Below the pieces are notes generated by a model. That model was not told the origin of the DNA. It worked only from the letters and a program-made list of their open reading frames with translations, and did not search any database. This document shows, in pieces, positions 22,268 through 32,100 of a DNA stretch of 60,763 bases (position 1 is the first letter of the stretch; every line of letters starts with the position of its first letter). The stretch is from positions 1-60,763 of the forward strand of contig JBFFWQ010000022.1 in assembly GCA_041570195.1 (NCBI GenBank). The letters are read 5' to 3'. This DNA comes from UBA11865 sp041570195 (GTDB lineage: Bacteria > Chloroflexota > Anaerolineae > Promineifilales > Promineifilaceae). The position numbers and the translations under genes are program-made.

Positions 22268-25200
22268 TCAGTAATACTGGGTTCGTTCCCAGTTTTCGAG
22301 CGGTTCCGATTCGCTACGCGTCATTAAGGCATAGGCTTGTTCGCGCAGAACTTGGGACTGGTCAAGGTTGCCCTGCAGAGCATGTGTGGCAGAAGCTATG
22401 GAGAGTACTACACAGTTTCCTCCGCCTAGCTGATCCTCAGAATAGCGACGCTCAAGCTCTTCTCGCTTCTCGTCAAGCCCAAAAACCTCTTGCCAGCGAT
22501 CCAGGCGAAACAAGCATAGGGCTTGAAGGCTCAGGGCCCAAACTTGTTGAGCAACGGCTCCGATTCGAATGGCCATTGCTTCCTGCTCAAGCAAATGCTC
22601 CATGGCCAGATCATATTCGCCAACCACCATCAACGCATCACTAAAGCCCTCCAGGATATTGATTCGTCTGAGCACGTCGCCGAAACGTGGATCTCGGCTA
22701 AGGGTCAAGCGCCGGCGCGAGACCGCCAGTTGATCTGGCAACCGCCCAAGCACGAAATAGATCCTGCCTAGTGCTTCGAGCGCAAAAGACAGTTCCTCTG
22801 GCGCGTCAAGCTTTTCAGCCAGATCCACGGCCGCCTGAGCGAAGCCTTCAGCCCTGTTCAGGGCCTCGGGCGAGAGAGAAACCGTGTCGCTGAAAATGGC
22901 CAGGGTGGCCAACACGCGAACCCAGACGACTTGGGGTGCCTCACTTTGTGGCGGTGGCAGACTGGCTTCAAGATAGGCTCGTGAGGCAGCCAGGGTCTGG
23001 GACCATGGTTTGAGCGCTTCATAGCCGATGTCCCCGATCAGCTGATGAGCCGTTTCGAGGAGTTTACAGTGCAGGCGCACGGCAATCATCTTGTCCGCAC
23101 CGAGCTGGCCAGACCACAGGTCAAGCGCGGCCTGGTAATAGGAGATGGACTGCGCATCTCTCATGAACTCCCCGTTGATGTCAGCCAATTCCTCGAGCAA
23201 AACCAACTGCGTGTCGACGCGCTCACCGGCCTCGAGCAGGTCAAGCGCTGTCTGCAAATGCTGGACGGCCTCGTTGTAGGCATAAACGGCTTTTGCCCAT
23301 TGCGCCGCCAGACAGCTGTATTTGATGGCCTTGTCGCGCTTCCCTGCTTTCAGGAAATGATAAGCCAGCCGGCTGGCTTTCTCATCTGCCTGCTCTTCGT
23401 AGAGCGCTTCCAGTGCCTGGCCGACTTCACCGTGCAACAGCCGCTGCTCCCCGGCACTCAGGCCATCGTAAAGGTATTGCTGGAAGAGGACATGGGTAAA
23501 CTGGTAGCGTGACAGAAGCTGTTGGCCAGACGCTACCTGCTCCCATTCCCTCACCAGGCGGTGGTGCTTCTCCAACTCCTGAGAGAGATGCCCCAAGAGC
23601 TGTCTTTGGCTCAGCCCTTGAACCCGGCCCACAACCTCGGCCGTGAAATTCTCTCCCTCCACGCTGGCCACGGCCAAGAGCTCCTTTAGTTCCGGCTCCA
23701 TCCGACCGATGCGCTCCTCGATCACCGCCTCTATGCGCGCCGGAAGCCTCCCCCAATCCAGTTGCGGCCCTGCGCTCCAATATCCATCCCCATCTTTGAT
23801 CAGGTCGCCACGGTTCTGCATCGTCCGCAGCAGTTCGATGGTAAACAGCGGATGACCGCGGGCGCGTTGAAATAAGGTGGACCGGAATTGCTTCCCTAAC
23901 CGGTTAGGCTCACTGTCGACGATGGCGTCAACAAATCGCCGCCCTCCCGTTTCATCAGCCCAACTCAAGCTCAACCAGACGTCGCCAAAGGTACGCCTGA
24001 ACTCGCCCAGTACTTTAGCCAGTAAATGCCGTCCACCTCTGAGATCGCGGATGATCTCCTCCGGCCGGTAGGCGCACACGATAAGGATTCGACTGCCACT
24101 CTTTGGCAGTCGCCGGCCCAGATGGAACAGAAGGCCCGTTGAGGCCACGCTCGCCCATTGCAAATCGTCAAGCAGCAGCAATACCGGTTGTTTCTCGGCC
24201 ACGGCCCGCAGAACATTCGTGAACTGCTCGTAGAGGTAACTTTGGTCCAGGTCGCCTGAATCTCCCTGGAATCCTTGCACCTGTTTTCGCAATTCGGCTA
24301 GCCAGGGTGCACCAGCCGGTTCAGCGACTGTGGCCCTGTTCAGCAACATCGGCCCATTCAACAGGGTACGCAAGAGTTGCGGACCATGCTCGAGCAGGGC
24401 CTGGGCGACCAGCGGCAAAGCCTCCCATAGGCGCCGGGCATGCTCCCTGCTGATCGTGCCCGCCGACCACCTGGCTTCCACATCCCCGGTGAGCATGGCC
24501 ATCAAGTCGCGGAAAGGAAGATATGGGTCATCCGCGCCTGCGTCATTGTTCCCTTTGGCAGTCAGCAAATCTGGATGGGCACGCATGGCTTGCCGGGCAA
24601 AGGCATTCATCAAGGCCGTCTTTCCACTTCCGGGACCACCCGTGAGAAAGATAAGTCCCCCACGGCCGGCCAGGGCGCCGTCGAGGGCCTGGTTCAACCA
24701 GTTCAATTCATCTTCCCGGGCCACGAAGAGTGCAGCAGACTCCTCTCGCCTTGCCGCTCTTTCTGTGAGGAACGCAGGTGGCGTTGCTGGGACCTTTAAC
24801 TCCCTAGCCCGTATTTGCCGCAAAAGATCCGCTGTTTCCGGGGACGGTGCGACTGCGAGTTGCTCAGCTAGCGCCTGTTGGCACAGCGCGAATTGCCTTA
24901 TGGCCGCTTCTCGCTGACCTGTCCAGGCCAGCAAGTACATTACCTGCCGGTGCGCCTCTTCGTCCCAAGGCGCGAGTTGAAGCAGGCGCTGACCGTAACC
25001 CACGGCTTCTGCATAATGACCACGCCGGGTCAACGCGTCACGGGCAGAGGCCAGGATCACCCGCGATCGCTCCCGCCAGTGCTCCCGCTCGGCCAGCAGC
25101 CAGGTCTCGAACCTCGAATTGTCGCTTAAATAAAGGCCCTCGAGAAACTCGCCGCCCAGCAGATCGGCCGCCCCTTGCCAACGTTTTTCCGTCTCCATCG

Positions 25201-25534
25201 CCTGCAACATGTAAATGTCGACGCTAGTGTTTTTGGCCGGCAGGAAACGCACCGTCTGGGCATCCGTTTCCCAGCATCCGGGCAGGATTTTGACCAGGTT
25301 GTATAACTCGCGGCGTAATTTGCCGCGCCCCGTGCCTGACGCCTCATCGGGCCACAGCAGGGTCGCCAGATATTCTCGAGCGATGGTCCGTCGCTCGGAT
25401 GTTAGATAGCCGAGCAAACCCACAGCTCGTTGCGAACGGAAGCGCGGTATCGAGCCAGCATCGCCCATCCCGCCCTCCGGGTTGGTATCGATATGTTCTA
25501 CTCGAGCTGGACCAAGAAGCCTGAGATGTCGCAT
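22268..25534 (-). CDS. BTAD-AAA ATPase-TPR transcriptional regulator (SARP/AfsR-like), truncated by in-frame TGA
   Basis: About 1088 residues. The N terminus is a winged-helix (LLGPARVE, RSQRAVGLLGYLTSERRTIAREYLATLLWPDE) followed by a bacterial transcriptional activation domain (to about residue 250). The ATPase has Walker A GGPGSGKT near residue 300 and Walker B LLLLDDLQWA near 455, and then a long TPR array. Such proteins act as signal-responsive activators; the signal is unknown. Start is taken at ATG 25534, with a GTG six codons earlier as alternative. The frame stops at TGA 22268, mid-repeat, and the family sequence continues without a gap for 166 codons. A nonsense mutation is the plain reading; a hairpin GGGCG-AGUU-CGCCC (22231-22244) 24 nt after it makes recoding worth a test. 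Confidence 0.85.
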   Translation of the reverse strand: MRHLRLLGPARVEHIDTNPEGGMGDAGSIPRFRSQRAVGLLGYLTSERRTIAREYLATLLWPDEASGTGRGKLRRELYNLVKILPGCWETDAQTVRFLPAKNTSVDIYMLQAMETEKRWQGAADLLGGEFLEGLYLSDNSRFETWLLAEREHWRERSRVILASARDALTRRGHYAEAVGYGQRLLQLAPWDEEAHRQVMYLLAWTGQREAAIRQFALCQQALAEQLAVAPSPETADLLRQIRARELKVPATPPAFLTERAARREESAALFVAREDELNWLNQALDGALAGRGGLIFLTGGPGSGKTALMNAFARQAMRAHPDLLTAKGNNDAGADDPYLPFRDLMAMLTGDVEARWSAGTISREHARRLWEALPLVAQALLEHGPQLLRTLLNGPMLLNRATVAEPAGAPWLAELRKQVQGFQGDSGDLDQSYLYEQFTNVLRAVAEKQPVLLLLDDLQWASVASTGLLFHLGRRLPKSGSRILIVCAYRPEEIIRDLRGGRHLLAKVLGEFRRTFGDVWLSLSWADETGGRRFVDAIVDSEPNRLGKQFRSTLFQRARGHPLFTIELLRTMQNRGDLIKDGDGYWSAGPQLDWGRLPARIEAVIEERIGRMEPELKELLAVASVEGENFTAEVVGRVQGLSQRQLLGHLSQELEKHHRLVREWEQVASGQQLLSRYQFTHVLFQQYLYDGLSAGEQRLLHGEVGQALEALYEEQADEKASRLAYHFLKAGKRDKAIKYSCLAAQWAKAVYAYNEAVQHLQTALDLLEAGERVDTQLVLLEELADINGEFMRDAQSISYYQAALDLWSGQLGADKMIAVRLHCKLLETAHQLIGDIGYEALKPWSQTLAASRAYLEASLPPPQSEAPQVVWVRVLATLAIFSDTVSLSPEALNRAEGFAQAAVDLAEKLDAPEELSFALEALGRIYFVLGRLPDQLAVSRRRLTLSRDPRFGDVLRRINILEGFSDALMVVGEYDLAMEHLLEQEAMAIRIGAVAQQVWALSLQALCLFRLDRWQEVFGLDEKREELERRYSEDQLGGGNCVVLSIASATHALQGNLDQSQVLREQAYALMTRSESEPLENWERTQYY

Positions 25535-25552
25535 ATCCCCTGATACTCCCAC

Positions 25553-25945
25553 AAGTATGAGTTCATCAAACGAAACTCTATGCGATTGTCGTCACGTGTA
25601 GCGCAGGCAGCAAGGGCGAGCGGACGAATTTCGGACGCCTCTCTTTTAAGCTTTGCAGAAGCATTATAGGTTGCCGGAGAACAGTTTGCAATAGAGGCGC
25701 CAATTCTGATATTTACACTTCGTGGCAGCGTATGCCAGGGTAATGGCCTCTTGCACGTTTGCCGGAAGAGGAACACGCAAATGAGGTGGTGATGTCTATG
25801 CTTGTCTAGCCTTTGAGAAAATGTTGCCGACTTGGGGCCTTAGTAATCGCCTATTGATTCGGTAGCTCTGGCGCGGGTCAGTTTCCACCAGTAACAAAAA
25901 CCAGTAGGCTCTCGAATGAAAATGTCTTGTAAGGGAGAAAGTCAA
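25553..25945. other. intergenic stretch, nothing recognised
   Basis: Between the leftward BTAD-type regulator and the rightward small secreted protein. It must hold both promoters, but no convincing promoter, operator or RNA element is visible. A 92-codon minus-strand frame that crosses the regulator start has no recognisable domain. Confidence 0.5.
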
Positions 25946-26284
25946 ATGAAGAATAAGATACTTGTTTTGGTGGTTGTTATACTTCTTTTAGCATCGACGA
26001 TCCAGGTGGCATTCGCCACCCCCCCACCGGATGATCCGGACAACTTTGGTTCCTGCAATATGGTCGCTTCGTGGTGGGCCCCCCTCCCGGATGGCGGCGA
26101 GCCGCCAGGCAAAGCCAAGGGAGTCAAGCTAATGCCTGTAGAATTAGAAGTAGCACCTGGAGTATTCGAAACAGTTTTGGTCCAGCGAAGGGGGATGGCG
26201 ATGGCCCATTTCTCTGACCATCCCGAATGGTACACTAATGGTGCTCAACACATGGACGAAATTACCGTACTCCATTGTGGGTGA
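25946..26284 (+). CDS. small secreted protein, unknown function
   Basis: A 112-residue protein with a classic signal peptide: MKNK, a hydrophobic stretch ILVLVVVILLLASTIQVA and a cleavage site after AFA. The mature part (about 87 residues) starts TPPPDDPDNFGSCNMVASWW and includes ELEVAPGVFETVLVQRRGMAMAHFSDHPEWY and a terminal LHCG; the two cysteines could form one disulfide. I do not recognise the family. ATG 25946 is chosen for the AGGGAG site upstream and because the signal peptide then starts correctly; an ATG ten codons earlier gives a non-typical leader. A strong terminator at 26329 ends its transcript, so it is a single-gene unit. Confidence 0.7.
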   Translation: MKNKILVLVVVILLLASTIQVAFATPPPDDPDNFGSCNMVASWWAPLPDGGEPPGKAKGVKLMPVELEVAPGVFETVLVQRRGMAMAHFSDHPEWYTNGAQHMDEITVLHCG

Positions 26285-26328
26285 TGAGCTTCCGCTCGAC
26301 TGGGCGGCTTTGATAGGGAAGTCGTGAT

Positions 26329-26361
26329 GGCCCAGAGTGTCCCTTTCGTACACTCTGGGCC
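26329..26361 (+). terminator. strong rho-independent-like terminator
   Basis: GGCCCAGAGTGT (26329-26340) and its exact reverse complement (26350-26361) form a 12-bp stem with a 9-nt loop, followed by a T-rich stretch (tatttctgtttc). It lies 45 bp past the secreted-protein stop. Confidence 0.8.
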
Positions 26362-26399
26362 CTATTTCTGTTTCTCAGAATGAGAGGCCGTAAGACAAG

Positions 26400-26819
26400 A
26401 TGTCAACATCATCACACGAATACGACGTGGCTCTGATCCACGAACTGTGGGATGAATATGCGTCTGCGCTTGTAGCTGGAGATATGGAACGCTGGATCTC
26501 AACATGGAACACTGAGGCGAAAGAGTTGTCAGCCGCCGGGCTGTTGCTATCAGGCACCGAGCAGATCCGGGCCGCCAACCGGCCGGTGCTAGATCTTTTC
26601 GATACCGAAATGACCATCTCCCCCGAAGATATCCGTATCCTCGGCGATTGTGCTTACACATATGGCTCCTACAAGCAGGCGATAACACCCAAAGAAGGAG
26701 GGGAGTCGATAAGCTATACCGGTTGGTTTCTGACCATTCTCGAGAAGCAAGCGGATGGTTCATGGAAGCTCGCCATCGCCTGTTTCAACACCAGCCAGAA
26801 GCCGAAATCATTCAGATGA
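26400..26819 (+). CDS. SnoaL-like/DUF4440 (NTF2-fold) protein
   Basis: A 139-residue NTF2-like protein: HELWDEYASALVAGDMERWISTWNTEAKELSAAG is the first helix pair with the loop into the cone cavity, followed by GTEQIRAANRPVLD, EDIRILGDCAYTYGSYKQAIT and SYTGWFLTILEKQADGSWKLAIACFN, the closing beta-sheet. Homologues are annotated as DUF4440, SgcJ/EcaC or ketosteroid-isomerase-like proteins and are rarely characterised. ATG 26400 follows the terminator by 38 bp and has only a weak ribosome site (AAGACAAG). It is probably monocistronic. A second, distant member of the same fold lies at the contig start (53-436). Confidence 0.82.
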   Translation: MSTSSHEYDVALIHELWDEYASALVAGDMERWISTWNTEAKELSAAGLLLSGTEQIRAANRPVLDLFDTEMTISPEDIRILGDCAYTYGSYKQAITPKEGGESISYTGWFLTILEKQADGSWKLAIACFNTSQKPKSFR

Positions 26820-26913
26820 CTGCATTTGTTCACGACTGAGATTTCAGGATAGCAAGATTACCAAAAGTGATGCAATAGGGCCTGTCTTGCGACTACTCCG
26901 TTCTAGCTGAAGC

Positions 26914-27063
26914 TTAGTTTACATTTTCGTCCTTCCATTCCCAAAACGCCGACTTGGCAGCATCGACCTGCGGGACGCTCAGTATTCGGTCGCCCTCAGG
27001 CCAAAGGACGCGCCCTCGCTCCACAACATGATACATATCGCCGAAATTGATGACATCCGACAC
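26914..27063 (-). CDS. small open reading frame, 49 residues, unknown
   Basis: In the 313-bp gap before the propeller gene the minus strand carries a GTG-started frame with a protein-like composition: INFGDMYHVVERGRVLWPEGDR, then LSVPQVDAAKSAFWEWKDENVN. It has no ribosome site and no known domain; an internal ATG at codon 10 is possible. It may be a fragment of a lost gene rather than a functional small protein. Confidence 0.3.
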   Translation of the reverse strand: MSDVINFGDMYHVVERGRVLWPEGDRILSVPQVDAAKSAFWEWKDENVN

Positions 27064-27132
27064 TTGCGCCGGAGCAACATTGTCTTACTGTGATAGTAAC
27101 AAGGAGGTAATCGACCCAGAACACCCTAACGA

Positions 27133-29073
27133 ATGCTGCGCCGCTGGCTGCTGTTCACAGTTTTACTCGTAGGGGTTCTTGGGGCGTCGTCGCTAAAGCG
27201 GCTTCCTAGCAACACTATAGACCAGCGCTTTCCGACGACGCTAACCCACGAACCCGCCCGCGCCATCGCCCTCACCCGGGACGGCTCAACGCTCCTGGCT
27301 GTCAATCCCGACTCCAACAGCATCACCTTCATTGCCCTGGCCGATTCGGCCGTGACGGCCGAGATCCCCGTAGGCGTCCATCCACGAACCGTAACCATCG
27401 ATCACGGCCGGCAGCGCGCCTTCGTCGCCAACGAAGGCTCAAACAGCATCTCGGTCTTGGACCTACAAGCGCGGCAGGTAACTGGCGAAGTTGACGTCGG
27501 CGCCCGGCCGGTAGGCGTCGTCGTGTCGCCCGATTCCCGCTACCTGGCCATCAGCGAAATGGGGGACGACACGGTCCGCTTCCTGGACGCCAGTGCCCTG
27601 TCTACCCTGTCGGCCATCCCTGTTGGCGACCGGCCTTACGGGCTGGCATTCACGCCGGACGGCCGCCATCTGCTGATCACCCACCTCCTAAGTGGGCAGG
27701 TCACACTCCTGACCGCGCGGCCCTACCGATACCATTTCCCCCTAGTCGTGAGTTCTGATGTAGAACAGGGCGCCCGGTACGAGCCACTTCCAAAGCCGGC
27801 CGGCAAGTCATATAGCGCAAGCATACAAATCATCCCCACCTGGCCCAATGTCGCCCCGGCGCCGGCCGTCGTCGTCAATGCCGCTGGTACCCGCGCCTAT
27901 CTGCCTCAGACGATGGCCAACGGCCTGGGGCTCAACACCCAATTCGATACCACGGTCTTCCCGAAAGTCTCTGTCGTCAATCTGGAAACGTTGAGTCACC
28001 AGACCGCGGAACACATCCCGCTCCCGGAAACCGATCGCCCGGTGGGCCTGCCTTGGGACGTCGCCTTGGCTGGCGACGAGTTATGGGTCGTCAATGCCGG
28101 CAGTAATGACGTGTCGGCCATCGACATCGGCGATCCGGCCCGCCCGGTTCGCGCCGGCTATGTGCCTGTGGGATCCAACCCGCGCGGAATCGTCTTTAGC
28201 CCGGACGGGCAGTCAGCCTACGTCAACAATGTGCTGGATGGAACGGTGAGCGTGATCGATACCGCTGGCTATTCGGTGACGGCCGTGATCACTACCACGA
28301 ACATCCCCTTGCCGCCTCTATTGCTTAACGGCAAACGCCTCTTCCACAGCAGCGCCCGCCCGGACCTGGCCCGGGGCAGCTGGATCACCTGCAACACTTG
28401 CCACGTCGAGGGGGAACATGACGGTCGGACCTGGCTATTACAATTCGTCGGTCAGGTCCCGCCAGGGAATAAGCCAGTCATAAAGCGCAATACCACCAGC
28501 CTGCTGGGGATGATCGAAACCTATCCGCTGCGCTGGTCGGCCGAATGGGACGAATCGGCCGACAGCGAATTCAGCATCCGCCTGGAACAATTCGGAACCG
28601 GCCTGATTCAAGAGGATATGCACCCAACTCTGGGCGAACCCAACCAGGGCCGATCCTACGACCTGGACTCATTGGCCGCTTTTATCGATAGCCTAGCCGT
28701 CCCGCCGCGCGACCATTTCTTGACGCCGGCCGAAGCGCGCGGCAAGGTCATCTTCGAGTCGGCCGCGACGGGTTGCAGCGACTGCCATCCGCCCCCGCTC
28801 TACACCGATCAACAGGTCCACGACGTGGGCACGGCCGATGCCCATGGCGAGTGGTTCGGCCCGTTCATCGATACCCCGACGCTGAGATTCTTGTACGATA
28901 GCCCGCCTTATATGCACGACGGCAGCGCAATTACGCTGCTGGATGTTCTAACTACGGCCAACCCAGCCGATGAACACGGCGCCACCTCTCACCTCACCGA
29001 GCAGGAGCTGGCCGATCTTGTCGCCTTTCTATCAGCTTTGCCATTTACCGAACAGGAGTCGTCTGCCGACTAG
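27133..29073 (+). CDS. secreted YncE-like beta-propeller fused to a diheme cytochrome c peroxidase-type domain
   Basis: A 646-residue exported protein. A signal sequence (LLFTVLLVGVLGASS) is followed by a seven-bladed YncE-type propeller (about 45-385) with repeats such as VAVNPDSNSITFI, RAFVANEGSNSISVLD and YVNNVLDGTVSVID. The C-terminal part has two heme-c sites, CNTCH (420-424) and CSDCH (548-552), with TPTLRFLYDSPPYMHDGSAITL as in di-heme peroxidase/MauG-like proteins. It should act outside the membrane in electron transfer or oxidation. ATG 27133 is forced by an in-frame stop just upstream; a perfect AAGGAGGT lies 26 nt before it, too far for normal use. It begins a co-directional set with 29140 and 33225. 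Confidence 0.87.
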   Translation: MLRRWLLFTVLLVGVLGASSLKRLPSNTIDQRFPTTLTHEPARAIALTRDGSTLLAVNPDSNSITFIALADSAVTAEIPVGVHPRTVTIDHGRQRAFVANEGSNSISVLDLQARQVTGEVDVGARPVGVVVSPDSRYLAISEMGDDTVRFLDASALSTLSAIPVGDRPYGLAFTPDGRHLLITHLLSGQVTLLTARPYRYHFPLVVSSDVEQGARYEPLPKPAGKSYSASIQIIPTWPNVAPAPAVVVNAAGTRAYLPQTMANGLGLNTQFDTTVFPKVSVVNLETLSHQTAEHIPLPETDRPVGLPWDVALAGDELWVVNAGSNDVSAIDIGDPARPVRAGYVPVGSNPRGIVFSPDGQSAYVNNVLDGTVSVIDTAGYSVTAVITTTNIPLPPLLLNGKRLFHSSARPDLARGSWITCNTCHVEGEHDGRTWLLQFVGQVPPGNKPVIKRNTTSLLGMIETYPLRWSAEWDESADSEFSIRLEQFGTGLIQEDMHPTLGEPNQGRSYDLDSLAAFIDSLAVPPRDHFLTPAEARGKVIFESAATGCSDCHPPPLYTDQQVHDVGTADAHGEWFGPFIDTPTLRFLYDSPPYMHDGSAITLLDVLTTANPADEHGATSHLTEQELADLVAFLSALPFTEQESSAD

Positions 29074-29078
29074 GAATC

Positions 29079-29135
29079 GCCTACCGAACAGCGGTTCGCC
29101 TACCGAACAGCGGTTCGCCGGCCGAAAAGGAGTTC
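29079..29135 (+). repeat. 19-bp tandem repeat in the spacer, last copy contains the ribosome site
   Basis: Two identical 19-bp units (core CCTACCGAACAGCGGTTCG) at 29079-29097 and 29098-29116 are followed by a diverged third unit (29117-29135) with aaaaggagttcg, which provides the AAGGAG of the next gene. A further partial match is at 29046-29060 within the propeller gene's end. Confidence 0.75.
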
Positions 29136-29139
29136 GCCA

Positions 29140-32100
29140 ATGAGAATCACTATCGGGCTAGGAATTATTTTTATGGTCGCATTGCTCTTGTTGGTCGGAC
29201 TTGGACAGTTAAGCAAGAGCGAAGACGTCATCTCGGCCGTTCAGGCTTCTGTGAGGGTGGATTCGTCGCTTGCCGGCGATGTCCCAGATAATAAGAATCC
29301 TGAGGCCGCCAAAACCGTCCCGCCACCGGGGGCGACCATCTCGGGGACCATTCGACATCAGGACAGTCCTGTCGCCGGCGTAACGGTCCAGGCGATGTGG
29401 ACTGGCGGCGGCGACGCACAGGTCACCGCGGCCGACGGCGCTTACCGCTTCTCCGAACTGCCCATTGGTGGCTTTGTCGCTATTCTCGTGCGGCCGCCCC
29501 TCGACCAGGGACTTGCCTTCATCAACTGGGCCACTGAGAATTTCGCCGGCAGCATGACCAAAAACTTCGATCTGGAAAAGGGCCACCTGCTCAGCGGCGC
29601 GCTCCTTCGTCCCGACGGCTCCGCCTACTCCGGATTTCCACCGCACATCATCCCCATTGACGTGCGGCTTGGCAGTGGAGAAACACTGGGAATAAAAATG
29701 GGCTCCAGCGGTATATTCACCGGGGTCTTACCTTCAGGGTACCATGCACTTCTAGAGACGCCCGAGATGGCCCCTTACTACATGCCCCACACCATCTTCG
29801 ATATGCGGTACGGCGACGTGACCGACCAGGTGATCACCCTGTTAGATAGACCGGCCCTGCTGCCGCATACGCCGCCTCGCGCCGAACTGATCCAGGTCGA
29901 ACCCGTTGGTCCCGAGGGCTACGCCACCATAACCGGCGCGAAAGGCGCCGTCCACCCATCGTCGGCCGTGGCCATCATCAATTTGAATGCTCACACATTA
30001 AAGGTTACGGTCTCTGACGAAAATGGCGCCTTTGCCGTCGACGACCTTTACGCGCCGCCGGGCTCATCATTGCTCGTCAAGGTGGATCCCAAGGGTGACC
30101 AGGTCGCTTCGGCCTGGAGTCGATCGCACACCGAAAACATGCCCGGAGACGGCACCCTCAACTCGTTGCCCGGTACGATCCTGTACGTCGACCCGCCCCC
30201 GGTTGGCGAGGGTAACATTCAAGCTTTCCATAGCGTGGGCGTGTGGGCAAGGGAACCATCCGGCGCGGCGCCTGCATTGCCATCCGCGGATGTACCTGCT
30301 TCATTGAGCTCGTCGGCCCCCGATCCGGCCGGCGGTTGGGCCGGTTGGTGGCTTTCTGGCACCTTGCAAATACCGGGCAGCAGCCCCGGGCCTGGCCTAG
30401 CCATTCAAGCCGGCCAGTTGGTAACGCTCACCGCCCGTCTGCGCGTGACCTCGCCCGCCATTGCCTGCACCGAACCCATCACCTACATACCCTCCCTGAC
30501 GCCCCACTTGCTGGCTCAATTTGACGCTGATGGCCAGATAGAACCGTGGGGCGCCTGGTTCACGCCCTATCTATTCACGCCCACGGGTTTACCCATCGAA
30601 CGTGAACCCGTGGGCCAACGCGTGCCCCTTGATTCCGCCCTGGATTTCACCGGCCATACGTGCATCACCTCCAACGCTTTCGACGCCTTCCTGGAGGCCG
30701 TCCTAGAAATACCATTTGGGCTGCAAGACGGCGTCTACTTGCCAACCGGTAACATCGACCCGGGCGGCGTCCCCCTCGGCCCCATGCCGTTGATACCTAT
30801 CTGGTACCATTATTTGATGGTCCCAATGCCGCCCTTGCGCGTTGGATCGCCGGGCCCGTCCCGCATACCCTGGACACTACTAGGAGACTATCCCATCAAC
30901 GGGCACCGCGGCCTGGTGGCCAACGAGGATATGGGCAGCTTTGCCATGCCCACCCGTGTCGTCCATCCACCCCACGTGCTCGTCGTCCCCCGGCTCGACG
31001 AGCGCACCGGCGAGTTGCTGCGCTACCGGCTGGAGCCCGGTTCGAATTGGATCGCTTCCACCGACCGGCGCCAGCCCAATCCCCCGGCCATTCCTTTCAC
31101 CTTGCCCTCCGGTACGCTGGCCGTCGAAGTGATCAAGCCTGATAGAAGCGTCGAGACCCTGGGGCCGGCGCCAGTTCGACAATCGTCCCTGCGCACGCCT
31201 ACCACGCCCGGTGGGGCGCCGCTCAATTTCGGCACCGGCCACATCGGCGATATTTACCGCCTGACTACCCTGGACGACACCTTCAACTACAGCTTTGATC
31301 AATACGGCCATCACGTCATCATGATGTATGGCGAAGTGATGGACGTCTATGGCAACACCTATCATTTCGAGGGTACTTACGAGCTGCTGGTGGCCCGTCT
31401 CCTGGATCTGGACCCCGGTCAGCTGCCGACCACCCCTTACAAGCAGGGTGACGCTTTTGCTCCGGGCCTGCACATCTTCCCCCCCGTTCCGGCCGACGTA
31501 GAGGTACGATTGACCCACATGCCCTATTCTAACCCCGACCCGGCGCTGACCTTCACCAGGACCATCACCGGCCAGGCCAACCGCTTCGGCTATTTCCAGC
31601 CCTCGGCCGGCACGACCATTACCATGACGACGCCGGGAGAGTTTCGGGTTGACATCAGCGCTAGGTACGAAGACCCCTCAGGCGCGCTATGGATGGGCAC
31701 GGCCACCTGGGGCAACGTGGTAGAAGGCCAGACGTCCCGCATCGAGGCTCACGGCCGGCGGGGCATGGACTCCTCCGTATTAGGACCGGCCTGGTTTGCG
31801 GTGAATACACTGCCAGCTGATAAAAAGGGCGTCCACGTCTTCTACCCCTACTTCGGCGGCGATATTCATTGGGGAGCTCAAGACCAGCCGCCCGGCGATA
31901 CGATCCAGGCCATCCTCTCCATCGAGGACCTGACCGGGACCGATGAGATCTACGACATCATCCGCGATCACGCTACGCGGCCGCACGCCTATCTAGAAGG
32001 CGACCTGGAAGACCTGCTTGGCGTGAATGAAGGGCCGCTATTCACCACCAGCTCCAGCAACAGAGATCCGGCCTATGCCCCCGAGGACATCGATCTATTG

